Below, in pieces: positions 32,996-41,223 of a stretch of 64,000 bases of DNA. Position numbers and translations under genes: made by a program. The notes below the pieces were generated by a model. It worked only from the letters and a program-made list of their open reading frames with translations. It made no database searches and was not told where the DNA came from. Origin of the DNA: Phenylobacterium glaciei (lineage in GTDB: Bacteria; Pseudomonadota; Alphaproteobacteria; Caulobacterales; Caulobacteraceae); assembly GCF_016772415.1 (NCBI RefSeq), contig NZ_JAGSGD010000001.1, positions 1,488,001-1,552,000 of the forward strand. The letters are read 5' to 3'. The stretch's first letter is position 1; each line of letters starts with the position of its first letter.

Positions 32996-34130
32996 GCTTT
33001 GCTTCGGTCTGGCGGGCCTGTTCTTCCTGCTCTCAATCCATCCCTACACCTTTTATCCGCTGTCTCTCTGGCTGATGCCGAGAACGCCCTTACGTTTGCC
33101 GGCGCCAGGCTGGACACGCCCCACCATCGCCATCTGTATGTCCGCCTACAACGAAGAGCGGGTCATCGAGGCCAAGGTGGAGAGCCTGTTGGCCATGGTT
33201 GCCGACTACGGCCCGGCCAGCATCAACATCTATGTGGATGGCTCGGCCGACCGAACGGCGGAACTGCTGGAACCTTACCGTGACCGGATCACCCTGATCG
33301 TTTCCGAGACCCGGCGGGGCAAGACCGCCGGCTTGAAGGAACTGCTCGCCGGCATAGACGCAGAGGTGCTGGCTTTCACCGACGCAAATGTTCAGGTCCC
33401 GCCAGACAGCCTGACCAAGCTGGCCGCCGCTCTGCAGGATCCGGACGTCTGCTGCGCCTCGGCGCGGCTGACCTATTCCAACGCCGCCGAAACCGGTGTC
33501 AGCGCGTCAGGCACCCTCTACTGGAATCTGGAAGAGTTCATCAAATCTCTGGAGACGCAGACCGTCGGATTGATGGGTGTGGATGGCGCGCTTTTCCTGA
33601 TCGAACGCTCAGCCTATTCGCCGCCGTCGGACGAACTGATCGACGACCTTTATGTGTCCGTCAGCGCGCTGCTGACTGGCAAGCGCGTGGTTTCTGCGCA
33701 GTCGGTGACAGTGGAGGAACGCGGCGCTTCGCTCTGGCACGAGGAGTTCCATCGCAAGGTGCGCATCTCTTGCCAGGCGATCAACGTGCACCGGGCGCTT
33801 TGGCCACGCCTGCGGCGGGCCCCGCCGGCGATCCTCTATTGTTATATGTCCCACCGCTTCCTGAAGTGGATGACCCCGTTCAGCCTCAGCCTCACAGCCG
33901 CCGCCCTGCTGGTGGGCCTCGGCTTGACGATAGGATGGCTGCCGGTGCTGCTGGCCATGGTGATCTTGCCCGCGCTGCTAGCCCTGGGGGCGTGGATCAA
34001 CCTTCCTATGTTCCGACTGGTCCTGGGCGCGCTTGTGTCCTTGTCGGGGGTCGCTTGGGGAATCCTGGTTGCCCTGCTAACCGCGCGGACCTTCGCCACC
34101 TGGACTCCCGCTGCGACGGTGCGGGACTAG
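32988..34130 (+). CDS. Membrane-bound glycosyltransferase family 2 protein
   Basis: The 380-residue product has an N-terminal membrane helix (LCFGLAGLFFLLSIHPYTFY), a GT-A domain, and three C-terminal helices, the architecture of processive or membrane-bound GT2 enzymes. Motifs are TIAICMSAYNEERVIEAKVE, INIYVDGSADRTAELL, AEVLAFTDANV (DxD-like), LMGVDGALFLIERS and DELIDDLYVSV, with no clear QxxRW motif, so a processive synthase is unlikely. The ATG lies eight bases inside the end of the preceding gene. Its 3' end overlaps the convergent gene by 54 bases. Confidence 0.88.
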   Translation: MAELCFGLAGLFFLLSIHPYTFYPLSLWLMPRTPLRLPAPGWTRPTIAICMSAYNEERVIEAKVESLLAMVADYGPASINIYVDGSADRTAELLEPYRDRITLIVSETRRGKTAGLKELLAGIDAEVLAFTDANVQVPPDSLTKLAAALQDPDVCCASARLTYSNAAETGVSASGTLYWNLEEFIKSLETQTVGLMGVDGALFLIERSAYSPPSDELIDDLYVSVSALLTGKRVVSAQSVTVEERGASLWHEEFHRKVRISCQAINVHRALWPRLRRAPPAILYCYMSHRFLKWMTPFSLSLTAAALLVGLGLTIGWLPVLLAMVILPALLALGAWINLPMFRLVLGALVSLSGVAWGILVALLTARTFATWTPAATVRD

Positions 34131-34781
34131 CTTCGACACCGGCCGGGCCAAGCCCGCGTTCAAGGCGCTTGCCGCGCGCGGATCGGTGAAGGCTGTGAAC
34201 AGGCCGGTGGCCGCAGTCGGATCAACATCCCGCATCCAGACCGTCTCGTTGACGACCTGAGCCCGGACCGTGGGGGTTAGACGGTCCCAGTTCAAAGCCC
34301 CGTATCGGATCCTCCACGCGGCCTCCATCGGCAGGAAGGGCGCGGCGACATAGCTACGCGTGAGGGCGTCAAGCGCCGCCGCCTGACGACCATCCAGGGC
34401 GCGAGCGTAGCTGACCCAGGCCCACCAGCCGCCAGAATCAGGCCGGGCCGCGAGGGCCCCAGCAAACTGCCGCTCGGCCTCCGCAAGCTTGAGGCGTCGC
34501 TGCGCCGGGTCAGATTGCGCGGCGGCTTCCGTGGTCAGGCGCACGCCTATCGCGGCGCGCGCCCGCGGGGGACAGTCGCTGACGCAAAACGTGTCGCCAC
34601 CAACCTCCCAGGGGAGCGGCCGTGGGCCACCCAGGGCCCTGACCGTAGCGGCCTCGGCGCGCGCGGAACTCAGTTCCTGATTTACGACCACCAGACCCAA
34701 GCCGGTCGCGGCGATCAAGGCTCCGCCCAGCAGCCAGCGCAATGCGGACCGCCGGCTCGGCAGGCCAATGGCGTCGGTCAT
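34077..34781 (-). CDS. Membrane-anchored repeat-like protein of unknown function in a glycan operon
   Basis: The 234-residue product has one N-terminal membrane helix (WLLGGALIAATGLGLVVV) and a soluble periplasmic part. Residues about 85-165 look like two helical TPR-like units (RRLKLAEAERQFAGALAARP; WWAWVSYARALDGRQAAALD). Proteins of this shape near Wzy genes often assist polymer export, but no family is recognised. Its ATG overlaps the stop of the upstream glycosyltransferase by four bases. The last 18 codons overlap, tail to tail, the end of the GT2 gene on the other strand. Confidence 0.68.
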   Translation of the reverse strand: MTDAIGLPSRRSALRWLLGGALIAATGLGLVVVNQELSSARAEAATVRALGGPRPLPWEVGGDTFCVSDCPPRARAAIGVRLTTEAAAQSDPAQRRLKLAEAERQFAGALAARPDSGGWWAWVSYARALDGRQAAALDALTRSYVAAPFLPMEAAWRIRYGALNWDRLTPTVRAQVVNETVWMRDVDPTAATGLFTAFTDPRAASALNAGLARPVSKLVPHRRSGSPGGEGPRG

Positions 34782-36040
34782 GACGTTGACTCCGGCATGT
34801 TGGCGGATGCAAGGCCCGCGGGTCCGGCCAGCATCATCTGACGCCAGCTCTCGGCGAAGGCGGAGGGGCTGTGGAAGGTGCGTAGGTAGTCGGAGCCGAC
34901 GCGCGAAGCCTCGACGAAGAGTGTCAGGTGATCCTGCGGCCGCGAGATCAAATCGGCGAGGCCAGCCTCATCGGAGATGTTCAGAGGGTAGTGGTCAAGG
35001 GCCATCGACTCGAAGGTCAGAGCGTTGCCGATCACGGGCGCGCCGTGCGCAAAGGCTTCCAGCACCTTGGTCTTCACCCCGCCGCCGATCAGCGATGGCG
35101 TGATCAGGACACTCTGGCCGTCGTAGACTTCGGCGAGGCTTTCGACGTAGCCCGCCGCGGTGACCGATGGCGGCAGGGGATCGGCGCGCGACCGCAATCC
35201 GTACAGGACGAGCCGCGCCTCAAATCGCTTCCGCCGCCACAGGTCGGTGAGATAGTCGATCGTCAGCCGGTTCTGGGTCAGGGCGTCTGACCCGATAAAC
35301 ACGAACCGCACCGGCGGTTTCAGCGTTTGCGGCGGCGCGACCGGTTCACTGCAGGGCGGTATGACCGCGATCTCAGCGCGGTCGTTTTCCTTGCACAGCG
35401 CCGTCAGGATTCTCGCGTCCTCGGAGGACAGCAGCACAAGGGCGTCGGCCAGGTTGGCGAGGCGCTGCTCGATGTGAACCAGAGTGCGCTGCTCGTAGCG
35501 AACGATCAGGTTGCCGACCCCCTTCGACATGGTAATTCGCTGCAGAAACTCCGGCAGCCGCTTGGTGAGATAACCTGGTGAGAGCGGCTCGCCGGCCTCC
35601 AGCAGCAACGCCATGCGGCGCGACATCAGATCGTCGAGATCGACGACGATCCGAAGGTCGGGAAATTTCTGACGAAGATAGACCAGCAGCGAATAGCTGC
35701 GGACGCCGTCGAGATAGAGCGCCGTGATATTCTTTGGCAGTTGCGCCACCAATCGACGGTGGTCGGCGCGATTGGCGAACAGGGCGCATTGCAGGGGCAG
35801 GAGTTCGCCCATCAGCAGGCTCTGAAGCCAGCCCAGCGATGCGCCGATGAGGCGGGGCAGCGAGCGGTCGGTCAAGACGTTGGGCAGCCGCAGGACGGTG
35901 AGGTCAGACGACGCGCTCAGGACGGCGCGGATCGCATGCGCCACGCGCAGCCGCCCGGCCATGGACTCGCCGTCCAGCTTCCGGGTCGAGACCATCACCA
36001 CCACGTCACGGCGCGAAGGAACGGGCGAGGAGTCAGACAT
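34778..36040 (-). CDS. GT4-like (GT-B fold) glycosyltransferase
   Basis: This 420-residue protein resembles GT-B glycosyltransferases. VVVMVSTRKLDGESMAGRLR forms the start of the N-terminal Rossmann domain, IVVDLDDLMSRRMALLLEAG is typical of the linker region, and the C-terminal donor domain has PVRFVFIGSDALTQNRLTID, VTAAGYVESLAEVYDGQSVL, then SLIGGGVKTKVLEAFAHGAP, a clear GG-xK-xxEA nucleotide-sugar motif. The ATG is chosen where it overlaps the stop of the GMC gene by one base; the longer open frame lies within that gene. Middle gene of a three-gene operon (GMC, this, TPR-like protein). Confidence 0.84.
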   Translation of the reverse strand: MSDSSPVPSRRDVVVMVSTRKLDGESMAGRLRVAHAIRAVLSASSDLTVLRLPNVLTDRSLPRLIGASLGWLQSLLMGELLPLQCALFANRADHRRLVAQLPKNITALYLDGVRSYSLLVYLRQKFPDLRIVVDLDDLMSRRMALLLEAGEPLSPGYLTKRLPEFLQRITMSKGVGNLIVRYEQRTLVHIEQRLANLADALVLLSSEDARILTALCKENDRAEIAVIPPCSEPVAPPQTLKPPVRFVFIGSDALTQNRLTIDYLTDLWRRKRFEARLVLYGLRSRADPLPPSVTAAGYVESLAEVYDGQSVLITPSLIGGGVKTKVLEAFAHGAPVIGNALTFESMALDHYPLNISDEAGLADLISRPQDHLTLFVEASRVGSDYLRTFHSPSAFAESWRQMMLAGPAGLASANMPESTS

Positions 36041-37689
36041 CAAGGCGATCCAAGGTCCAGCTTGAGCTGATCCGCAATTCGTAAGCTTAGCGCCAGGATG
36101 GTTAAGGTCGGATTGGCTTGGCTCGAGGTCGGGAATACCGCGCTGCTGGCGATGAAAAGGTTCGGCGTCCCATGAACACGGCAATCGGGATCGACGACGC
36201 CGTCCTTGGGGTTTGCCGCCATGCGGGCCGCCCCCAGGTGGTGGCCGCCGTAGGCGCCTTCGGAGAGCGCGGCCTGAGCCACCGCCGCCGGGTTATAGCG
36301 CAGGGCGCCGGTTCCCGTGCGGGTGAGTTCCTCGGAGAGTAGGCCATAGGCCCGCTGCAGGCTCTCGATATCAAGCGGCGTGGTCCGCCAGTCTGCGCGC
36401 AGCCGACGCATGCCCAGGGCGTCCCGCTGGTCGCTGAGTGTCAACCGGCTGTCAGGATTGGGCGCCTGCTCGGCGTGAAACTCCAAGGCGTAGACGCCCT
36501 GGCGCGACCCCAGCACGACCGACGGCAGTTTGCGGTCTGCAAAGGTGCGCTTCTGCAGCCACATCCGAGAGAAGGCGGCCAGTTTCACCGGATCGCGCAG
36601 GATGTTCCCGATGTGGCGCAGGCGGTCGCCGGCCTTGCCGCGGCGCTCGCGGAATTTCCGGCTGTATTCGTAGAGGACCATGTCCTTGACGAGGAACATC
36701 GCCGACAGGACGGGGTCGCCATGAGCGGGATCGGCGGGATCTCGCAGATGGGTGCGGAAGATCACGTTCAGGCCTGAAATGCGGCGCTGCGCCTTCTCTG
36801 TCAGGGCCAGGCGCCGGCGAACATAGATTCCCGCAGGGTCCAGTTCATAGTCGAAGGCGACGGACTGCGGCGTCGCGAAGGTTATCTCGCCGGAGGTCGC
36901 CGCCAAGTGGCTCATATAGTAGCGGCCCAGATGGCCGTGGTCGCCACCGACCCCGCCTGGCTTCACATCGTCGGAGGCCAGGAGCAGGCGCACTGTCTCA
37001 AGGCCGCCGGCGGCCAGGACGTAGCGTCGGGCGCGGACCGCCAGGGAGCCGCCGTCCGGTCGGCGCACCTCCAGGTGATCCACCGAGGCGCCGTCCAACG
37101 TCAGGCGCACGCCCGTCAGCGGCGCGTTCAACAACACCTGGACATCGGGCGCGTTGGTGAGGTCGGGGCTGAAACGCTTCCAGAAGTCGGTCGGCTTGCT
37201 GAACCTTTCAAGACGGGTGGCGATGAGATCGCTGTCCAGCCCTGGCGCCAGCTCTGTTGGCCGGCCGGGCAGGGCCGTGGCGGGGTCGTAGTCGAAGGGG
37301 CCGGCTTCGGCGACGATCTGCGCGCGCTCGTAAAACTTGGTCAGATCGGCGAGAGCGATGGGCCATCCCGGACCTGGAACCCAGGGACGGAGCTCGAAAT
37401 CGATAGGATCGTAGGGCAGGCAGCGCCCGCCCCAGATGCGGCTGGCCCCTCCGGCGGCGCGGACGCGGAAGTGATGCAGCCAGGGATGCACCGCTGGATC
37501 AGCGAGCTCGCCCTCGAAGAGGCTCTGCCCCGCCTTCGTCTGCTTGAGGCCCCCCGCCTCCAGCAAGAGGATGCTCAATCCGCTGCCGCGCAGGGCATGA
37601 GCCAGGGTGAGGCCGGCCGCGCCGCCACCCACCACCACGACATCCACCGGCGCTGTCCGCGCCGCGAGATCGTCCCACCCGATAATCAC
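36040..37689 (-). CDS. GMC family FAD-dependent oxidoreductase
   Basis: The 549-residue product is a glucose-methanol-choline oxidoreductase. The FAD Rossmann motif VDVVVVGGGAAGLTLAHAL is near the N-terminus, with LLLEAGG as ribose-binding Glu. GGASRIWGGRCLPYDPIDF is the conserved active-site-lid segment, and the C-terminal region HHLGAARMAANPKDGVVDPD plus LFIASSAVFPTSSQANPTLT holds the catalytic His pair and FAD contacts. GMC enzymes oxidise alcohols, including sugars. It leads an operon with a glycosyltransferase, so oxidation of a glycan or glycan precursor is likely, though the substrate is unknown. Confidence 0.92.
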   Translation of the reverse strand: MIIGWDDLAARTAPVDVVVVGGGAAGLTLAHALRGSGLSILLLEAGGLKQTKAGQSLFEGELADPAVHPWLHHFRVRAAGGASRIWGGRCLPYDPIDFELRPWVPGPGWPIALADLTKFYERAQIVAEAGPFDYDPATALPGRPTELAPGLDSDLIATRLERFSKPTDFWKRFSPDLTNAPDVQVLLNAPLTGVRLTLDGASVDHLEVRRPDGGSLAVRARRYVLAAGGLETVRLLLASDDVKPGGVGGDHGHLGRYYMSHLAATSGEITFATPQSVAFDYELDPAGIYVRRRLALTEKAQRRISGLNVIFRTHLRDPADPAHGDPVLSAMFLVKDMVLYEYSRKFRERRGKAGDRLRHIGNILRDPVKLAAFSRMWLQKRTFADRKLPSVVLGSRQGVYALEFHAEQAPNPDSRLTLSDQRDALGMRRLRADWRTTPLDIESLQRAYGLLSEELTRTGTGALRYNPAAVAQAALSEGAYGGHHLGAARMAANPKDGVVDPDCRVHGTPNLFIASSAVFPTSSQANPTLTILALSLRIADQLKLDLGSP

Positions 37690-37967
37690 CTAGCGCACTG
37701 TCCCCAACAGCATCAGGTACGGCGCAGTTGCGCGCGCCTGTAGTTGATGCCAGCCCCTTACTTCCATAGACGCCGCCACTTACCCTTGTCCCCCCTAACG
37801 AAATAGAACCAGAAGCCCGCCGGGCTGCAACAAGACTGCCTAGCTGACGGGTTCAGCAGAAATGGCGAAGAAACGGCATGCGACAGTGGCTCATCGGCGA
37901 CTGTCCAAGCGGTGACCCTGATCCCTTTCAGAGGCGTGAAAAGGACGTTTGAGACCAGAGGCGGCGA

Positions 37968-38810
37968 CTAGCCGCAGACCCTTGCCAGCTCGCGCAGATG
38001 CGCGGGCTTGCTGGTGCCGGCGATGACACAGGCGATGTCGCCGCGCTTCGCGGCCCGGGCCACAGCGTCGAGCGGCGCGAGGTCCGGCTGCAGGCGGATG
38101 ACCTCACGGGCAAAGACCGCGATCCCTTTCTCCGCCATGACCCTATCGAGACCGGTCTCCGTGGCCCGGACGACGAGGTCCCATGGCAGTTGCAACTGGG
38201 TGAGGCCGGGCATCGCGACCGCCGCCTCGACCTCGGGCCAATGATCACAGGAGGCGCCAAAGTGCCGGGTCTTGCCGCTCGCCTTCAGCGCTGAAAGGGC
38301 TTCGGCGACCCCTGGATCAGCATAGACCTCCAGAGGCGGGCTATGGAGGAGTACGGCGTCGACATAGTCGAATTTCAAACGGCGCAAGGAGGCCTCCAGG
38401 GCGCGTGAGAATCGGGCCGGGGAGAAGTCTTCCCTCATGACGCCGTCGCGCTGCGTGCTGACCCCCGCGCCGCCGCCGCGCATTTGCAAGAGGGGCTTCA
38501 GGATCGGCTTCAGGGGACGGATGACGCGCATCGCCGGCGAAAACTGTTTGCCGAACTTGGTGATGACAAAAGCCTCGTCCCGCCGCCCGGCCAGCAAACG
38601 GCCGATCTCACGTTCGCTGTCGCCCTGGCCATAGATGTCGGCCGTGTCGAAGACGTTGACGCCCAGGTCCAGCGCCAGGCGCATCAGCGCGCGCAGATCC
38701 TCCATTGGCGTCGGATTGCCCAGGGATCCAACCTTGCTGCATCCGAGTCCGAGGCGAGAGACCTTGTCCGTCCGCCGAGCGGTTGGATCGGCTATGATCG
38801 AGGTCTGCAA
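37968..38810 (-). CDS. Aldo/keto reductase family protein
   Basis: A 280-residue NAD(P)H-dependent TIM-barrel oxidoreductase. The catalytic tetrad is seen as Asp and Tyr in NVFDTADIYGQGDSEREIG, Lys in FVITKFGK and His in DAVLLHSPPLE. The N-terminal LGLGCSKVGSLG is the usual first strand. The final part is short relative to typical 300-330-residue members, but the NADP-binding C-terminal end is represented by VIAGTSKPAHLRELA. It lies 13 bases after the large membrane protein and is the last gene of the putative arabinose operon; it could reduce a sugar intermediate, which is inference. Confidence 0.88.
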   Translation of the reverse strand: MQTSIIADPTARRTDKVSRLGLGCSKVGSLGNPTPMEDLRALMRLALDLGVNVFDTADIYGQGDSEREIGRLLAGRRDEAFVITKFGKQFSPAMRVIRPLKPILKPLLQMRGGGAGVSTQRDGVMREDFSPARFSRALEASLRRLKFDYVDAVLLHSPPLEVYADPGVAEALSALKASGKTRHFGASCDHWPEVEAAVAMPGLTQLQLPWDLVVRATETGLDRVMAEKGIAVFAREVIRLQPDLAPLDAVARAAKRGDIACVIAGTSKPAHLRELARVCG

Positions 38811-38823
38811 AGGCCAGCTCCGT

Positions 38824-40437
38824 CTACTTGGGCGATTCAGTCGGCGGCCGAACGCGCAGGGTCCAATCCCGGGAGCGGTAGGCTAGAGGAAAGTTGGCTT
38901 CGATATAGGGGCCGTAGAGCGCGATCAGGGCCTCCGTCGAAGCTGGCTTGTTGGGCCGGTGAGGTATCATCACGCAGGTGACACCGCCGAGCTCCGCCGC
39001 CGCGGAGGGATGGACCCCTGGTGTGAAGGAATGACCTAGGTCGTGCCAGGTCCAGCCGTGGTTCGGGGGGCGATCCGTCAGAAGGGCGAAGGGCTCGAAC
39101 AGGTCGGCGGTGAACACCTCCCCCTTCTGCGGACATGACTTCAAGAGCGCGACGCCGTCCCGGAGCGCTTCGGCGTATTCGTCGCCATAGACAGCCCCGA
39201 CGCCTCGAATGCGCTCATCCTCGCGCGGTGTGGTGAAGCGCAGGTCCGCAGCGGCCGGTATGTCGGCGGTCAGCGGGGGCAGGGCGATCGATCCGGCGCC
39301 ATACTGAACCAGGACCAAAGCGCTTGGCGTCAGGGAGGTGATGGACCAGACCACGTAGATGGCGACCGCCTTCCAGGTCGAGGATTTTAGGTCCGTAGGG
39401 GCCCTCAGTTCCGGCTCGATCACGGCGACCAGGGCGGCCCAAAGCAGGATCAGGCCCTCGACCTGGGCGTTCTGCCAGACGATCAGAAGAGATGCGCCTG
39501 CGACGAACAACACGAAGATGTAGTCGTCAAGCTTGTCACGCCACCGCCGCCACATGATGAGGGGCGCCAGCGCCGCCACGAAGGCCAGTTCGTAGCGCGC
39601 ATCGAAGACGTTCAGCAGGATGTGGCCGATGCGGCCGCCGCTGGCGCTGGCGATGAAGGCGACGTCGCGGAGATAGGCCAGGTTGAACCCCCAGCCGTAG
39701 CTCAATTCAAGCGTCGCCGCGGCAAGTGCGGCGACGATGGCGGCCACTGCGATCGAAGGCCAGGCGCCGGGCTTGCGGAGCCCCCAGACACCGCAGAACA
39801 ACACCGCGATGCCGCCATAGGACAGCTTGAGATAAATGCAGGCTGCGGTCAGGAGGCCGAGCAGAACCCCTTCGACCAGCGGGCTGACGGCCCGACGCGG
39901 CGTGATCCAGAAGAGAGCCGCCGCCGTCAGCAACGCCCAGCCCTCGCGGTTGTAGAGCATGGCGAAGGTCGCGCCGGCCAGGTTGTGGTCGGCCTTGGCA
40001 TAGGGGGCGCAGCCGAGCAGCAGGATGGCGAAGCTGACGACAAGGGCGCTGAGGTTGGAGAGGCGGCTGCGAGCCACATAGGCCATGATGCCGGCGACGA
40101 CCCCGAAGAACAGCAGGGTCGCGATCTCCAGGGTCTGGGACACCGTCTGGCCAAGGCTGTAGGCGGCGGCCATCTGAAGTTGGAAGAAGACGCCGAAGGC
40201 GGAATGGAAATCGCGGCCCGGAACTTGGCCCGAGGCCAGTCGATAGCCGATATCGACCATCGAAAGGCTGTCGTGGGGCATGGCCGCCAGATAGGCCCCG
40301 GGGGTGATGAACAGAGCGCCGAGCACCAGGACGGCCGCGGCGCCCACCCCCAGGCCGATCGCCGGCCAACCCGCCTGCGCGCCGGCCCAGCGCGCCAAGC
40401 GTTCAAACTGGGTCTGTGGGATTGAGATGTCGGCCAT
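38824..40437 (-). CDS. Large polytopic membrane protein, candidate GT-C glycosyltransferase
   Basis: This 537-residue protein has about ten to twelve hydrophobic helices followed by a soluble C-terminal domain of roughly 130 residues (from RFTTPREDERIRGVGAVYGD to the end). Between helices 1 and 2 lies HDSLSMVDIGYRLASGQVPG followed by RDFHSAFG, with several acidic residues in the first extracytoplasmic loop, where GT-C enzymes that use polyprenyl-phosphate sugars keep their catalytic Asp. I do not recognise a precise family. It directly follows the DprE1/DprE2-like genes, so it is a reasonable candidate for the transferase that uses their lipid-linked pentose. Confidence 0.7.
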   Translation of the reverse strand: MADISIPQTQFERLARWAGAQAGWPAIGLGVGAAAVLVLGALFITPGAYLAAMPHDSLSMVDIGYRLASGQVPGRDFHSAFGVFFQLQMAAAYSLGQTVSQTLEIATLLFFGVVAGIMAYVARSRLSNLSALVVSFAILLLGCAPYAKADHNLAGATFAMLYNREGWALLTAAALFWITPRRAVSPLVEGVLLGLLTAACIYLKLSYGGIAVLFCGVWGLRKPGAWPSIAVAAIVAALAAATLELSYGWGFNLAYLRDVAFIASASGGRIGHILLNVFDARYELAFVAALAPLIMWRRWRDKLDDYIFVLFVAGASLLIVWQNAQVEGLILLWAALVAVIEPELRAPTDLKSSTWKAVAIYVVWSITSLTPSALVLVQYGAGSIALPPLTADIPAAADLRFTTPREDERIRGVGAVYGDEYAEALRDGVALLKSCPQKGEVFTADLFEPFALLTDRPPNHGWTWHDLGHSFTPGVHPSAAAELGGVTCVMIPHRPNKPASTEALIALYGPYIEANFPLAYRSRDWTLRVRPPTESPK

Positions 40438-40473
40438 GGGGGAGGTTGTGAATCTGTTTGCTGCAGGGCCGCG

Positions 40474-41223
40474 TTAGCCGATCTGCAATCGTTTGAACAC
40501 GGTCTCAGGGATCAGCTTGATGATCAGCATGATGAAGCGCCACATCCAACGCACGTAGAGAATGTCGGTGCGGCGCGTCTCGGCGGCCGCGAACACTGCG
40601 GCGCCCACCTCGTCGGCGCTGGCGGTCAGGGCCGCCGGCAGCGTCATGCCGTCCGTCATGCGGGTGCGGACAAAGCCAGGCTTGACCGTGACGACGTGTA
40701 GGCCACGGGCGGTGAGGCTCTGGCGCAAGCCGGAGAGGAAGGCGGTGAAGCCGGCCTTGGCCGAGCCATAGACAAAGTTTGACGCTCGCCCGCGCTCGCC
40801 AGCCACCGAGCTGACACCAACGATGACGCCGGACCCCCGCACCGCCATGGCGGTGGCGAAGAGCGCCAGGATGACGGACGGCCCCTCGAAGTTGGCGCGC
40901 ATCACATTGGCCGCGAAAGCCGGATCGCTCATCGCGCGGTCCTGGTCTCCCAACTCTCCGATCACGGAGACGACAGTGTCGGGAGTGTCGCCCACTGCGG
41001 CCACCAGCGCGGGAAACCCCGCGAGATCCAGAACATCGAACGCCAGGGCGCGGGCCTTGGCCTGGTGCCGGACCGCCAGGTCGGCGATGTCGCGGTCGAG
41101 GTTGGCGACGTCACGGGCGGTGAGGATGAGGGACCACCCGGCGGCCGCGTAACGGCCCGCGATCGCGCGGCCTATATCGGAGGTGGCGCCGAGGATCAGG
41201 ACGGACTTGGACGCCGGGGTCAA
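40474..41223 (-). CDS. dprE2: DprE2-like short-chain dehydrogenase (decaprenylphosphoryl-2-keto-pentose reductase type)
   Basis: A 249-residue short-chain dehydrogenase. LILGATSDIGRAIAGRYAAA is the NADH-binding site, ARALAFDVLD the adenine-binding Asp region, and GVSSVAGERGRASNFVYGSA followed by KAG supplies the catalytic Ser, Tyr and Lys. Mycobacterial DprE2 has the same opening and the same place directly after DprE1; it reduces the 2-keto intermediate to give lipid-linked arabinose. A C-terminal amphipathic tail (WMWRFIMLIIKLIPETVFKR) is also typical of DprE2. The ATG overlaps the DprE1-like stop by four bases. Assignment rests on motif, tail and neighbours. Confidence 0.85.
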   Translation of the reverse strand: MTPASKSVLILGATSDIGRAIAGRYAAAGWSLILTARDVANLDRDIADLAVRHQAKARALAFDVLDLAGFPALVAAVGDTPDTVVSVIGELGDQDRAMSDPAFAANVMRANFEGPSVILALFATAMAVRGSGVIVGVSSVAGERGRASNFVYGSAKAGFTAFLSGLRQSLTARGLHVVTVKPGFVRTRMTDGMTLPAALTASADEVGAAVFAAAETRRTDILYVRWMWRFIMLIIKLIPETVFKRLQIG

